Assembly: GCA_031276055.1 (NCBI GenBank)
Contig: JAISNW010000096.1
Span: 1 to 9,742, forward strand
Direction: 5' to 3'
Origin: Deferribacteraceae bacterium
GTDB lineage: Bacteria > Chrysiogenota > Deferribacteres > Deferribacterales > JAISNW01
DNA: 9,742 nt
Both the position numbers and the translations under genes were made by a program. The notes under the pieces are model-generated. The model searched no databases and had not been told where the DNA came from. It saw nothing but the letters and a program-made list of their open reading frames with translations. Shown in pieces: positions 1 through 7,053 of this stretch. Position 1 is the first letter of the stretch; each line of letters opens with the position of its first letter.

Positions 1-59
1 GTAACACTTATTTCTAAAGGTTTTCGCTCAGACTTTTGACTATGAAAAGCCCCATAAAG

Positions 60-86
60 TTGATATAAGATAGCTAAAGTTAGAAT
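60..86 (+). promoter_or_regulatory. Possible promoter of the rsmG-lipoprotein pair
   Basis: TTGATA (60-65) and TAGAAT (81-86) are separated by 15 bp, shorter than the usual 16-18. The same 8-mer GTTAGAAT (79-86) recurs in front of lpxC (9287-9294), which supports it as a -10 element used by this organism. Transcription would start near 92-94, leaving a leader of only about 12-14 nt before the rsmG ATG. Prediction by eye only. Confidence 0.3.
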
Positions 87-105
87 TTATTTATAAAATG
101 AAGAT

Positions 106-723
106 ATGTCCATTGAAGAAATTTACAGCATGATAAGAAAGTTGGGTGGGGTTGAGCCATCCATATTTGAAAATTTTTATCAGGAGATCCTTGCCGCCCC
201 CTTAAACCTTACCGCTATTACAGCTAGAGGCGATTTTTTTCTTAAACATATCCTTGACAGCATCTATATCTTTAATCTTAGGCAGATAGAGTTTAAGAGG
301 ATGGTCGATATAGGAAGCGGCGGCGGGTTTCCTGGCATCCCTATAGCTGCTGTATATCCTGAAAGGGAGATTTACCTAGTGGAAAGTATTTCAAAAAAGT
401 GTCGCTTTTTGGAAAGTTGTGCATTAAAATTATCGCTAAGAAACCTACATATCTTAAACTGTAGGGCAGAACATATAGATAAATACAATGATAGTGTGTT
501 TGATCTAATCACCTCTAGGGGAGTTGGATCTGTTAGAGATATATTGCACGCCACCTTGCATATAGCAGCTAAAAATACTGTGTGGCTTATGTATAAGGGT
601 GAGCGCGCGGAGCAGGAAGTTGCTCAAGCAAGCGATATTATGAAAAAGAGGGGTATAAAAAGTGAGATTATCCGTATTGAAGAACCGATTACGCGAACTT
701 ATCTTTTTTTGCGTTATAGCTAA
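106..723 (+). CDS. rsmG: 16S rRNA (guanine-527-N7)-methyltransferase RsmG
   Basis: RsmG (GidB) transfers a methyl group from S-adenosylmethionine to N7 of G527 in the 530 loop of 16S rRNA, in the cytoplasm. The 205 residues match the usual size of about 205-240. Visible family hallmarks are LNLT-I with HILDS in the N-terminal part, the SAM-binding motif DIGSGGGFPGIP at residues 68-79, the acidic LVES with KK-RFLE strand that follows, the RAEH segment, and TSRGVGS where most homologues have SRAF or SRAV. The ATG at 106 has only a weak GAAG-like Shine-Dalgarno, but the frame has no better start and the N-terminus fits the family. The 3' end overlaps the next gene by 62 bp, so the two are probably co-transcribed. 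In other bacteria loss of RsmG gives low-level streptomycin resistance; that is family knowledge and cannot be seen here. Confidence 0.95.
   Translation: MSIEEIYSMIRKLGGVEPSIFENFYQEILAAPLNLTAITARGDFFLKHILDSIYIFNLRQIEFKRMVDIGSGGGFPGIPIAAVYPEREIYLVESISKKCRFLESCALKLSLRNLHILNCRAEHIDKYNDSVFDLITSRGVGSVRDILHATLHIAAKNTVWLMYKGERAEQEVAQASDIMKKRGIKSEIIRIEEPITRTYLFLRYS
648..653 (+). promoter_or_regulatory. Ribosome binding site fixing the GTG start at 662
   Basis: GAGGGG lies inside rsmG, 8 nt before the GTG at 662. It favours that start over the in-frame TTG at 677, which would be 23 nt away. Either start keeps a basic N-terminus, a hydrophobic segment and the Cys at 737-739. Confidence 0.6.
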
Positions 724-2146
724 CCTTGCCATTGGGTGTGCAGGGAAGGCGCCTGTGCGGCCAACCCCGATAAAGCAGCCGACAGTTGAACGTTTTGCAC
801 CGGAACCGTTTATTATTAAAACTCCTGCAGCGGGCGATTTTGACACACTTAGAAAGTATCTTCGCTCTACAGATAAAAGTATAGCTCATTCAGCGGGGAT
901 AATTTTAGGCTACTATTATATGAGAGCAGAGGATTATTGGAATACTGAGCTTCTCTTCAGAAGGTATTACAGCGCCAGTATTCTGCCCGCCTATATGCAG
1001 AAATTAGGCGAGCTATGGCAGATGGATTTTGCGTTGAATAAGAGGGAATTCCCCGCTGCAGAACGTTGGGCGGAGAAGGTGAAAGTCGGTTTAGATAATA
1101 AAGAACGCATCCGCGCCCTTGAAACATACTGCCTTATAAATAAGCTGGAGCCTGTCGGCGGCAGCCCTTATTCTTGCGTTATTGAGCGCATAGAAAACGC
1201 AAAAGTTGACGCCCAGATGCAGATACCCGCCTTTAACAGCGGAGATTATACATATAGGCGCGGAAGCGGTGCGTTAAACATCCTCGTGGTAAGCTCTAAT
1301 AATATCCAAGATGCAAGCGGCGGCGTCTACTTTTATGCAAAACGGAATCCTGGCTTTGAACATAAGGTTCGTCTATCTAAAACCCCAAAAGAAGGCGATT
1401 GGGATTTTGTAATTGATATAGATAAAAGCTATCTAGGGTTGAGGGGCTACGGATTATTGTTCTCTGCAAATTTGGAGGAGTATCTTGCAAGATTTACCGA
1501 ATATGTAGACTTGCCTTGTAAAAGGCTGCTCATCGGAGTAAATAGAACGCTTAGAACCGCGGCGCAAACCCTTGCTGCAATGTTGACAGAGGGTGGGGTG
1601 GAGACGGTTATCCTTGATGTTAGGGAGAACGCCCTCATAAGAGACTCCCTTGTTAAATGGGAGGATGCTGCATTTTGTGCTCTAGGTGCAGGCTCGGAGG
1701 CGGAGATGACTAACTTTATCCCTAAAGTCCGCCAATATGTTGTCCGCAGCGACCAGAGAGTTTACGTTTTAGAGGATGCCTTCAGCGGTCAGCAGTTAGG
1801 GGAAAACTATCGGACATATTTTTATTCAACTCGCTTTTTCCCAATTTTTGATCTCTACTTCAGCGATGAAGTGAGCGTTTTTGCCGATGAATATCAAGAA
1901 TTTTCGGGGTTGGAGCTCAATTATGCATCCCTATTGGGATATGAAATAATGCACTTTATTCACTCCAATGTTACAGGGAAAGATACGGGAGAGCCCTATT
2001 TTACAGGTATTATCGGGTTTTATGAGGATCGAGTCCGTAGAGAGTTAAAAGGCTACTTTGTAAACAATAGAGGGGTTGTTGATACTCTGAATGTGCGTCT
2101 GCCTCCCTTACCCGATGAAGAAGAAGGCGGAATAGGCGGCGAATAG
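662..2146 (+). CDS. Lipoprotein of unknown function, possibly LpoA-like (helical repeats plus periplasmic-binding-like domain)
   Basis: Seen: a 494-residue protein with a basic N-terminus (KNRLRE), a hydrophobic stretch and LAIGC, giving a plausible lipidated Cys26. A Pro-rich linker follows. Residues about 60-170 are alternating helices rich in Tyr, Leu and Ala, resembling TPR or Sel1-like repeats. From about residue 210 come alternating strands and helices (LNILVVSSNN, KRLLIGVN, VETVILDV, RVYVLEDA), ending in a segment like FTGIIGFYED...RELKGYFV. That tail resembles the end of type-1 periplasmic-binding domains. Inference: the order lipobox, helical repeats, binding-protein fold recalls LpoA-type penicillin-binding-protein activators, which stimulate peptidoglycan synthases from the outer membrane. 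Similarity is weak by eye and another periplasmic role is possible. The whole signal-peptide hydrophobic core is encoded within the end of rsmG. The C-terminus is acidic and Gly-rich. The gene ends 7 bp from the convergent sulfatase-family gene. Confidence 0.85.
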   Translation: MRLSVLKNRLRELIFFCVIANLAIGCAGKAPVRPTPIKQPTVERFAPEPFIIKTPAAGDFDTLRKYLRSTDKSIAHSAGIILGYYYMRAEDYWNTELLFRRYYSASILPAYMQKLGELWQMDFALNKREFPAAERWAEKVKVGLDNKERIRALETYCLINKLEPVGGSPYSCVIERIENAKVDAQMQIPAFNSGDYTYRRGSGALNILVVSSNNIQDASGGVYFYAKRNPGFEHKVRLSKTPKEGDWDFVIDIDKSYLGLRGYGLLFSANLEEYLARFTEYVDLPCKRLLIGVNRTLRTAAQTLAAMLTEGGVETVILDVRENALIRDSLVKWEDAAFCALGAGSEAEMTNFIPKVRQYVVRSDQRVYVLEDAFSGQQLGENYRTYFYSTRFFPIFDLYFSDEVSVFADEYQEFSGLELNYASLLGYEIMHFIHSNVTGKDTGEPYFTGIIGFYEDRVRRELKGYFVNNRGVVDTLNVRLPPLPDEEEGGIGGE

Positions 2147-2175
2147 AGCGGTTTCATCGTTGCTCAGCGCCGCCT
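2134..2175. terminator. GC-rich hairpin across convergent stop codons, possible bidirectional terminator
   Basis: AGGCGGCG (2134-2141) pairs perfectly with CGCCGCCT (2168-2175). Inside the 26-nt loop GAGC (2146-2149) can pair with GCTC (2162-2165). The structure covers both stop codons of the convergent genes. There is no clear U-tract on either side, so a canonical Rho-independent terminator is not proven. It may instead act as a 3'-end stabiliser. Confidence 0.35.
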
Positions 2176-4205
2176 GCCTGCATTGACAGCTGCCATGCTA
2201 TGAGCTTTTCAATCAACTGATAACGTTTATATACCTTGAGTTTATCTTCTGCCAGCTCTTTAGGCGGCGCTAGGTTCAGTTCATCCGCCCACTCTCTGAA
2301 CTCCCCTATCCTATAGGCGTAAGCTCCAACCTTATCAAAAACGACGCCGGGATAATACCCAAAACAGAACGGACTGTCTTTATCTTCCGCTAAAAGATCG
2401 CAGCCGAGTGAGTAATAGTAGGTGTTGGGGAGGCTGGTATTGTAAAGGGTAGGCCATATATCTTTATGGCTTGCAGGGGTTAGCGGATCAAAGGCGGCGT
2501 ATCGCCTATATTCTGTAGGAATATATAGGTAGAACGGCACTGCCCAGCCTAACACAGTTTCAGTAGGATCAGGGTAGCCCACCCCTCGTATATTATGATC
2601 CCCTGTGACAGCAATTACAATCCGCCCCCGCAATGCGCTCTGTTTTATATCTGTTAAAAAAACGCCTAGAGAGTTGTTTACATATTTTAGAGTGTTAAAA
2701 ACATTGACAACTCCCTTTTCACCGTCCGCTAGATTTGAAAGACGTTTTAGCTCTGCTTTGCTTATCTTAATAGGGGAAGGTGTAAAACTTTTCGGGTAGA
2801 TGTAAGGCGGGTGGAATGTGGTGGAGAGGGCTAAAATTAAGAGGCGTTCCCCAACTTCATCAGCTTTAATGAGCCGCTCTTTAATATATCTAAGCATATA
2901 CTCATCAGGTACTCCCCACGCTGATAGTTGAGCCTCTGGAAAGAGTTTTTGCAGAGTGCTCTGTTCGACAAATTCATTAACGCCCTGTTTTGGAAGGAAG
3001 TTGTTTAGATTCCGCCAAGAACCGCTCCCTGACGTTACGAACACAACTTTATACCCGCTTTTGATATAAGGTTTTAACATATTGCTTGTAAAATCATAGC
3101 CTTGCAAGGGGGATTGGCTTATACTGTCGGTTGGGCTTAAAAGCAAGAGTCGTGTTAGAGAATCCAATGTTCCGCTGCCTTCAGCGGTAAATAGTCGGAA
3201 GAGATAATCCTCCTGCCAGTGGCTTCTCAACTCTCCTAATAGATCCCGCTCCTTATCGTCAAAATTTAATAGGTGAGTTCCCATGCTCTCCATAACAAGC
3301 AAGACAACGTGCGGCTTTTCTTCAACTATAGGCGGAAAGCTGCGAGAAACGGTTTCAAAGATTGACAGTTCAGGCGGTTTTTCCTCTCCAAAAAACTCGT
3401 TTATAACCCCGCCTATCTCCCCCCAATCTTGAGTTATCCCAAAATTTCTCTTATAGCTCTTATAATGTTTCAACGCCCAGTCAAAAGCCATAAAAGCATT
3501 TGGAGTTAGGGCGTTGAGCAGAGCCAGATCCGAAACTTGGGCGTTGTTCTGCCTAAGGGGGAAAAGCCCTGCAGAGCCCCTTGAACCCACAAAGATAAGC
3601 CCCGCCAAAATGATTAAGAACGCCGCCTTCACCTTTATTGACGAGGGGTTAAAGCTAAATTTGGCGCACTTATCAGCCCAAAATTTGTATAGTTTATAAA
3701 AAGCAAATGCCAGAGCTGTTGAGAATACAGCTATCTTTATTATCGGGTATTCATGCCATATTGTTTTTATGATTGCTGAAGTGTCGTCGTCTACAAGCCC
3801 GAAGATAAATACATCTATAGAGCGGTTGTAGGTGTTGAAATAAAAGATAGCAACTATAGAGGAAAAGGTAAAGATTAGGGATGTAAAAACCGCTATATAT
3901 GGGTAGGCTGCTGTAAAAACGCCGAAACTCTTATGACGGACAGCAAGAAAACCCGCCAATATCAGAAAGAAAGAGCAGGCATATACAGCTGTGCGGATGT
4001 CAAAGCGCAAACCTATATAGAACATCTTAAACAGATCGCCCATATACCCTGCAAGCAGATCAGTTGTTGCATGTTTCAGCAGGAGATAAAGCCTCGGCGC
4101 GCACTGAATAACAAGGGCGGCAAAAAAGGGGAGGATGAGAAGGGCAGCCGCCCTTGTAAAGCGGATGAACCATACATCAAACGCCGCTTTCTGAGGTTTC
4201 GGCAT
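2154..4205 (-). CDS. LTA synthase-family membrane sulfatase-fold transferase
   Basis: A 683-residue member of the alkaline-phosphatase/sulfatase superfamily, LtaS-like branch. About five hydrophobic segments lie at residues 14-36, 65-89, 97-123, 154-173 and 193-208; GLRFDIR (65-71) is typical of Gram-negative members. The extracytoplasmic catalytic domain starts near residue 295. It shows VVLLVMESMG with metal-ligand Glu306, GSGT with the probable nucleophile Thr346, WGVPDEY (430-436), STTFHPPY with His465, and TGDHN with Asp536-His537. Known LtaS enzymes move phosphoglycerol from phosphatidylglycerol to an acceptor. Gram-negative homologues more likely decorate periplasmic glucans, lipid A or surface glycans; the acceptor cannot be read from sequence. 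The ATG begins 3 bp after the helicase stop, so translation is probably coupled; AAGGA lies some 14 nt upstream. An alternative family label would be a phosphoethanolamine transferase, but the TGDHN and WGVPDE motifs favour LtaS. Confidence 0.85.
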   Translation of the reverse strand: MPKPQKAAFDVWFIRFTRAAALLILPFFAALVIQCAPRLYLLLKHATTDLLAGYMGDLFKMFYIGLRFDIRTAVYACSFFLILAGFLAVRHKSFGVFTAAYPYIAVFTSLIFTFSSIVAIFYFNTYNRSIDVFIFGLVDDDTSAIIKTIWHEYPIIKIAVFSTALAFAFYKLYKFWADKCAKFSFNPSSIKVKAAFLIILAGLIFVGSRGSAGLFPLRQNNAQVSDLALLNALTPNAFMAFDWALKHYKSYKRNFGITQDWGEIGGVINEFFGEEKPPELSIFETVSRSFPPIVEEKPHVVLLVMESMGTHLLNFDDKERDLLGELRSHWQEDYLFRLFTAEGSGTLDSLTRLLLLSPTDSISQSPLQGYDFTSNMLKPYIKSGYKVVFVTSGSGSWRNLNNFLPKQGVNEFVEQSTLQKLFPEAQLSAWGVPDEYMLRYIKERLIKADEVGERLLILALSTTFHPPYIYPKSFTPSPIKISKAELKRLSNLADGEKGVVNVFNTLKYVNNSLGVFLTDIKQSALRGRIVIAVTGDHNIRGVGYPDPTETVLGWAVPFYLYIPTEYRRYAAFDPLTPASHKDIWPTLYNTSLPNTYYYSLGCDLLAEDKDSPFCFGYYPGVVFDKVGAYAYRIGEFREWADELNLAPPKELAEDKLKVYKRYQLIEKLIAWQLSMQAGGAEQR

Positions 4206-4208
4206 AAT

Positions 4209-5822
4209 TTAGAACTTTTTCCTTATCTTTCTTTTCTCTAAAGGTTTGCGCTTTCTCTTCAGATTTTTCAGCATTATCTGATATTTTTCAGGCAGCGCTG
4301 CAACAAGAGAATCTCCAGGAACTATATATTTCAACGGTTGGTTGATATATTCTTCGATGGCGGGCAGCATATAAGCATCATCCTCTGCGGCAAAACAGAT
4401 AGATTTGCCTTTCGCCCCCGCCCGCCCTGTGCGCCCTATGCGGTGGACATAATCTTCAGGATCAAGAGGGAGGGTGAAGTTAAAGACCGCCTCTATCCCT
4501 TCCACATGGATGCCCCGCCCAGCCACATCGGTTGCGACCAGAATATTAATCTTTCCGTTGCGGAGGTTCTCCAGAGTTTTAATCCGTTTAGACTGCTGAA
4601 CGTCCCCCGTTAGCATCCCGCAAGAGAAGTTGCAGGCGGTAAGCTGCTCTGCAAGGCGGTTGACCTGATCTTTACGGTTGGCGAAGATTATCCCCCTTGT
4701 GAGGTTCATCTCAACAAGGAGGTTTATTAGGAGGGTGAGTTTATCCTCACTGCTTATAATATACGCCAACTGCTCCACATCTGCGCTTGTAACCTGTTCA
4801 GGTTCTATCTCCACTTGGATGGGGGCGTTTGTCCACATGGATGCTAAACGTAAAATCTCTTGAGGGAGGGTGGCGGAAAAGAGCATAGTCTGCCGTTCAC
4901 CTTTGGGGGGGGTGGCGTCTATTATACGGCGGATGTCAGGCAAAAAGCCCATATCGAGCATCCTATCCGCCTCATCAAGAACGAGAATCTCCACCCTGTC
5001 AAGGCGGAGCAGACGTTGTTTATAATAGTCTAAGAGCCGACCAGGTGTAGCGATAATCATATCTAGGTAGTCATCTAGTGCGTTCTGCTGCACTTCATAA
5101 TCTATCCCGCCGAATATTGCCAAAGTGCGGGGGTTGCAGAACTGCCCTAATTCATCAGCATCTTTTTTAATCTGAAGCACCAACTCCCGCGTTGGCGCCA
5201 TAACAAGAGCCCGCGGCGCCCCAATAAGACGGGCTTTAGCGGGGCGGTTTTTCATCAGGTGTTGAAATATAGTTAGAACAAAAGCTGCAGTCTTGCCTGT
5301 TCCTGTTTGAGCCCGCCCTGTAACATCAACCCCTTTTAACGAGTGGGGGAGAATCTGCGACTGTATCTCGGTGGCATATTGAAAGCCTATAGCATTCACA
5401 GCCCTTAAAAGCGGCGGGATAATCCCTAAATCTATAAAGCGGTTCTTCCCTTCCAGCTGCGGCGGGGTTTCAACCTCCCACGCCTCGGGGGTAAAATCTT
5501 CAATTAGGGGGGTGGAGAGCTTAATTTTAGCAGGCTTTGGACTGCGCTCTACAGCCTTCATCGGCTTAATGGGGGTAGGTGGAGTGGATCGCCCTTTTGC
5601 TCCCTTCATTCTAAACTCTTTTGCACTAGCTGGAGCGGTGGATGTCCTTTTAGCGGGTTGGGGTGGAACTCGGGATGAAACTTGGGGTGGAATTCTGGGA
5701 GGAATTTGCTGGGGTTTAACCCCCTCTTGTTTAGGCGGCTTCTCCTGTATCTCTCTCACCCTGATGCTCTGCTTTGCGGCAGGGCTTCCAAACAGTTTCT
5801 TTACAATCTCCAAAATCTTCAT
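4209..5822 (-). CDS. DEAD-box ATP-dependent RNA helicase, RhlB-like, with long Pro/Lys-rich N-terminus
   Basis: An ATP-dependent RNA unwinding enzyme of 537 residues acting in the cytoplasm. All core motifs are present: a Q-motif (GFQYATEIQ, Gln154), motif I AQTGTGKT (171-178), PTREL (210-214), TPGRL (259-263), DEAD (283-286), SAT (316-318), FANRK (380-384), ATDVAGRG (430-437) and HRIGRTGRAG (460-469). DYVHRIGRTGRAG followed by AYMLPAIEEYI resembles RhlB, the helicase that joins RNA degradosomes in gammaproteobacteria, so RhlB-like is my best guess; RhlE is the alternative. Residues 1-125 are an extension rich in Pro, Lys, Arg and Gln with PPRIPPQ-like repeats, probably disordered and RNA-binding. 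The C-terminus is strongly basic (RKRKP, KRKIRKKF). E. coli RhlB has 421 residues, so most of the excess is the N-terminal tail. The ATG is preceded by GGAG with a 5-nt gap (5828-5831). It is the first gene of a minus-strand operon with the LtaS-family gene. Confidence 0.93.
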   Translation of the reverse strand: MKILEIVKKLFGSPAAKQSIRVREIQEKPPKQEGVKPQQIPPRIPPQVSSRVPPQPAKRTSTAPASAKEFRMKGAKGRSTPPTPIKPMKAVERSPKPAKIKLSTPLIEDFTPEAWEVETPPQLEGKNRFIDLGIIPPLLRAVNAIGFQYATEIQSQILPHSLKGVDVTGRAQTGTGKTAAFVLTIFQHLMKNRPAKARLIGAPRALVMAPTRELVLQIKKDADELGQFCNPRTLAIFGGIDYEVQQNALDDYLDMIIATPGRLLDYYKQRLLRLDRVEILVLDEADRMLDMGFLPDIRRIIDATPPKGERQTMLFSATLPQEILRLASMWTNAPIQVEIEPEQVTSADVEQLAYIISSEDKLTLLINLLVEMNLTRGIIFANRKDQVNRLAEQLTACNFSCGMLTGDVQQSKRIKTLENLRNGKINILVATDVAGRGIHVEGIEAVFNFTLPLDPEDYVHRIGRTGRAGAKGKSICFAAEDDAYMLPAIEEYINQPLKYIVPGDSLVAALPEKYQIMLKNLKRKRKPLEKRKIRKKF

Positions 5823-5849
5823 CTATACTCCGTAATTATCCCTAAAGGG

Positions 5850-5879
5850 TTGATTTAAGCGGTGTGTATGTGCTAAAAT
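5850..5879 (+). promoter_or_regulatory. Sigma70-type promoter with extended -10, pointing toward lpxC
   Basis: TTGATT (5850-5855), an 18-bp spacer and TAAAAT (5874-5879), with TGC directly before the -10 (5871-5873). It would start transcription near 5886, about 235 nt before the first methyltransferase. The element shares 9 of 11 bases (TGCTAAAATGC, 5871-5881) with TGTTAGAATGC at 9286-9296 upstream of lpxC. It may be an original promoter of the lpxC side, now separated from it by the restriction-modification genes. Confidence 0.45.
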
Positions 5880-5886
5880 GCGGCGC

Positions 5887-5913
5887 TTTTACTGTTTATC
5901 ACTTGCATATAAT
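5887..5913 (+). promoter_or_regulatory. Second -10 consensus upstream of the cassette
   Basis: A perfect TATAAT lies at 5908-5913. The best -35 candidate, TTTTAC (5887-5892), has a 15-bp spacer and is poor. A 5-bp inverted repeat, CTTGC (5902-5906) with GCAAG (5924-5928), brackets the -10 and could hold an operator or be chance. Confidence 0.25.
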
Positions 5914-6039
5914 CGGCAAAAAAGCAAGACTATTTGGTGATGTAGTATTTTAAGAGCTTTTATTGATGTTGGCAAGAGGATTGCAGAAAAAATATAACAG
6001 GGATTAAATATATAAATATAAATACATATTATGTGGGTC

Positions 6040-6061
6040 TTGATTTTTAGCTAAAGATCAA
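6040..6061. promoter_or_regulatory. 22-bp near-perfect palindrome, candidate operator
   Basis: The half-sites TTGATTTTTAG (6040-6050) and CTAAAGATCAA (6051-6061) are reverse complements at 10 of 11 positions, with no spacer. The site overlaps the -35 and spacer of the putative methyltransferase promoter, where a bound dimer would block RNA polymerase. No controller (C) protein gene or other small helix-turn-helix gene is in the window. Both methyltransferases begin directly at motif I, so neither has the N-terminal regulatory extension known in some cytosine methyltransferases. Confidence 0.4.
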
Positions 6062-6068
6062 CTAGAGT
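6040..6068 (+). promoter_or_regulatory. Putative promoter of the methyltransferase operon
   Basis: TTGATT (6040-6045) and TAGAGT (6063-6068) are exactly 17 bp apart; each hexamer matches consensus at four of six positions. Transcription would start near 6075, giving a leader of about 46 nt before the ATG at 6121. The first methyltransferase has a good AAGGGA ribosome site (6109-6114) with a 6-nt gap. The palindrome described separately fills the -35 and spacer. Confidence 0.35.
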
Positions 6069-6084
6069 AAATTTCAAAAGACAG

Positions 6085-6096
6085 AGTATGAATACT
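6085..6096. repeat. Short inverted repeat in the methyltransferase leader
   Basis: AGTAT (6085-6089) and ATACT (6092-6096) are perfect inverted arms with a 2-bp centre, between the predicted transcription start and the ribosome site. It is too small for a stable hairpin and could be a weak protein site or chance. Confidence 0.2.
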
Positions 6097-6101
6097 TCGC
6101 T

Positions 6102-6110
6102 TTGAACTAA
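6102..6110 (+). repeat. 9-bp direct repeat, left copy
   Basis: TTGAACTAA here is identical to 9297-9305. The two copies flank the three restriction-modification genes. A 9-bp match between two AT-rich spacers of this size can occur by chance (expectation roughly 0.1-0.3), so a target duplication is only a possibility. Confidence 0.25.
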
Positions 6111-6120
6111 GGGAATAAAA

Positions 6121-7053
6121 ATGAATATTGTCTCTCTGTTTAGTGGTGCTGGTGGTCTAGATTTGGGACTAATTCACGCGGGTAACACTGTTATTTGGGC
6201 TAATGATATTGATAAAGATGCAACTGCGACTTACCGTAAAAATATTGGCAACCATATTGTTTGTGCTGATATTAAGGATATTCGCCTTGATGATATACCA
6301 AATTCAGAAGTGATAGTCGCAGGTTTTCCCTGTCAAGGGTTTTCACAAGCCAACCTATTACGAACGACCAATGATGGGCGGAATTTGCTTTATAAATTTT
6401 TTTACATGGCTATCAAAACCAAACAACCAGAGTTTTTTATTGCTGAAAATGTGCGAGGAATTTTAAGTTTAGGTGGTGGTGCAATAATCAAACAGATTGT
6501 TTCGGACTTTGAGGACGCGGGATATGTTGTAAATGTTACGCTTGTCAATCTAGCGGACTATGGCGTTCCGCAGACACGACAGAGGGTTTTTATAATTGGA
6601 CAACGTGTTGATATCGGAGAAAAAATGTATTTTCGGTTTCCCCAAAAAACTCATGGTAAAGATGGTAAGCCACAAGCATGGGTTTCAATTCAAACTGCCC
6701 TTGAACATTATATTGATCCTGATAAACCTAACAATTATCTCAATCATATTTACTCGTCATATAAAGTTGAATTTAGGAATTTTACGGGTCACAGGGCAAC
6801 AGATCGCAATAAGCCATCACCGACTATACTTGCACGTGGAAACGGCAAGGGCGGCGTATGCGCTATACCTCATTATAACGGCAAAAGGAGATTAACTATT
6901 CGTGAAAGTGCGACAATACAGACCTTTCCAGAATATTTTGAGTTTATTGGACAGATGAATTCTTGCTATCGTCAAATTGGAAATGCTGTTCCCGTGATGT
7001 TTGCGGAAATACTCGGGCAAGAATTAGTAAGACTACAATGTGAAGTGTTATGA
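6121..7053 (+). CDS. Type II DNA (cytosine-5-)-methyltransferase, first of a tandem pair
   Basis: Transfers a methyl group from SAM to C5 of cytosine within a specific DNA site, protecting the host from the nuclease encoded two genes downstream. Its 310 residues are close to M.HhaI (327). Conserved motifs run in order: motif I SLFSGAGGLDLG (5-16), motif IV GFPCQGFSQ with catalytic Cys71, motif VI ENV (109-111), motif VIII QTRQR (151-155), motif IX around 228-240 (PSPTILARG) and motif X RQIGNAVP (284-291). The variable target-recognition region lies between VIII and IX and is short, so one recognition domain is expected. The ATG has AAGGGA 6 nt upstream. The stop overlaps the start of the second methyltransferase (ATGA). 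It is a clear paralogue of that gene, colinear to residue 295. Its AT-rich sequence differs from the flanking genes. The target sequence cannot be deduced. Confidence 0.95.
   Translation: MNIVSLFSGAGGLDLGLIHAGNTVIWANDIDKDATATYRKNIGNHIVCADIKDIRLDDIPNSEVIVAGFPCQGFSQANLLRTTNDGRNLLYKFFYMAIKTKQPEFFIAENVRGILSLGGGAIIKQIVSDFEDAGYVVNVTLVNLADYGVPQTRQRVFIIGQRVDIGEKMYFRFPQKTHGKDGKPQAWVSIQTALEHYIDPDKPNNYLNHIYSSYKVEFRNFTGHRATDRNKPSPTILARGNGKGGVCAIPHYNGKRRLTIRESATIQTFPEYFEFIGQMNSCYRQIGNAVPVMFAEILGQELVRLQCEVL

Noticed and set aside
1..39. Open frame from base 1 ending in TGA at 37-39, possibly the last 12 codons of an upstream gene.
   Set aside because: Too short to recognise, and no family feature is visible; any random frame can be open this far.
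505..889. Minus-strand open frames over the end of rsmG and the start of the lipoprotein gene.
   Set aside because: They lie antisense to two well-supported genes, with no ribosome site and no recognisable domain.
5512..5835. A 107-residue plus-strand ORF opposite the helicase N-terminus.
   Set aside because: It is the mirror of the Pro-rich, GC-biased tail of the helicase gene. Its Gly-rich composition is a by-product of that bias.
5966..6007. A 13-codon ORF upstream of the methyltransferases, considered as a leader peptide or small controller protein.
   Set aside because: No Shine-Dalgarno site, far too short for a helix-turn-helix controller, and no regulatory codon pattern.
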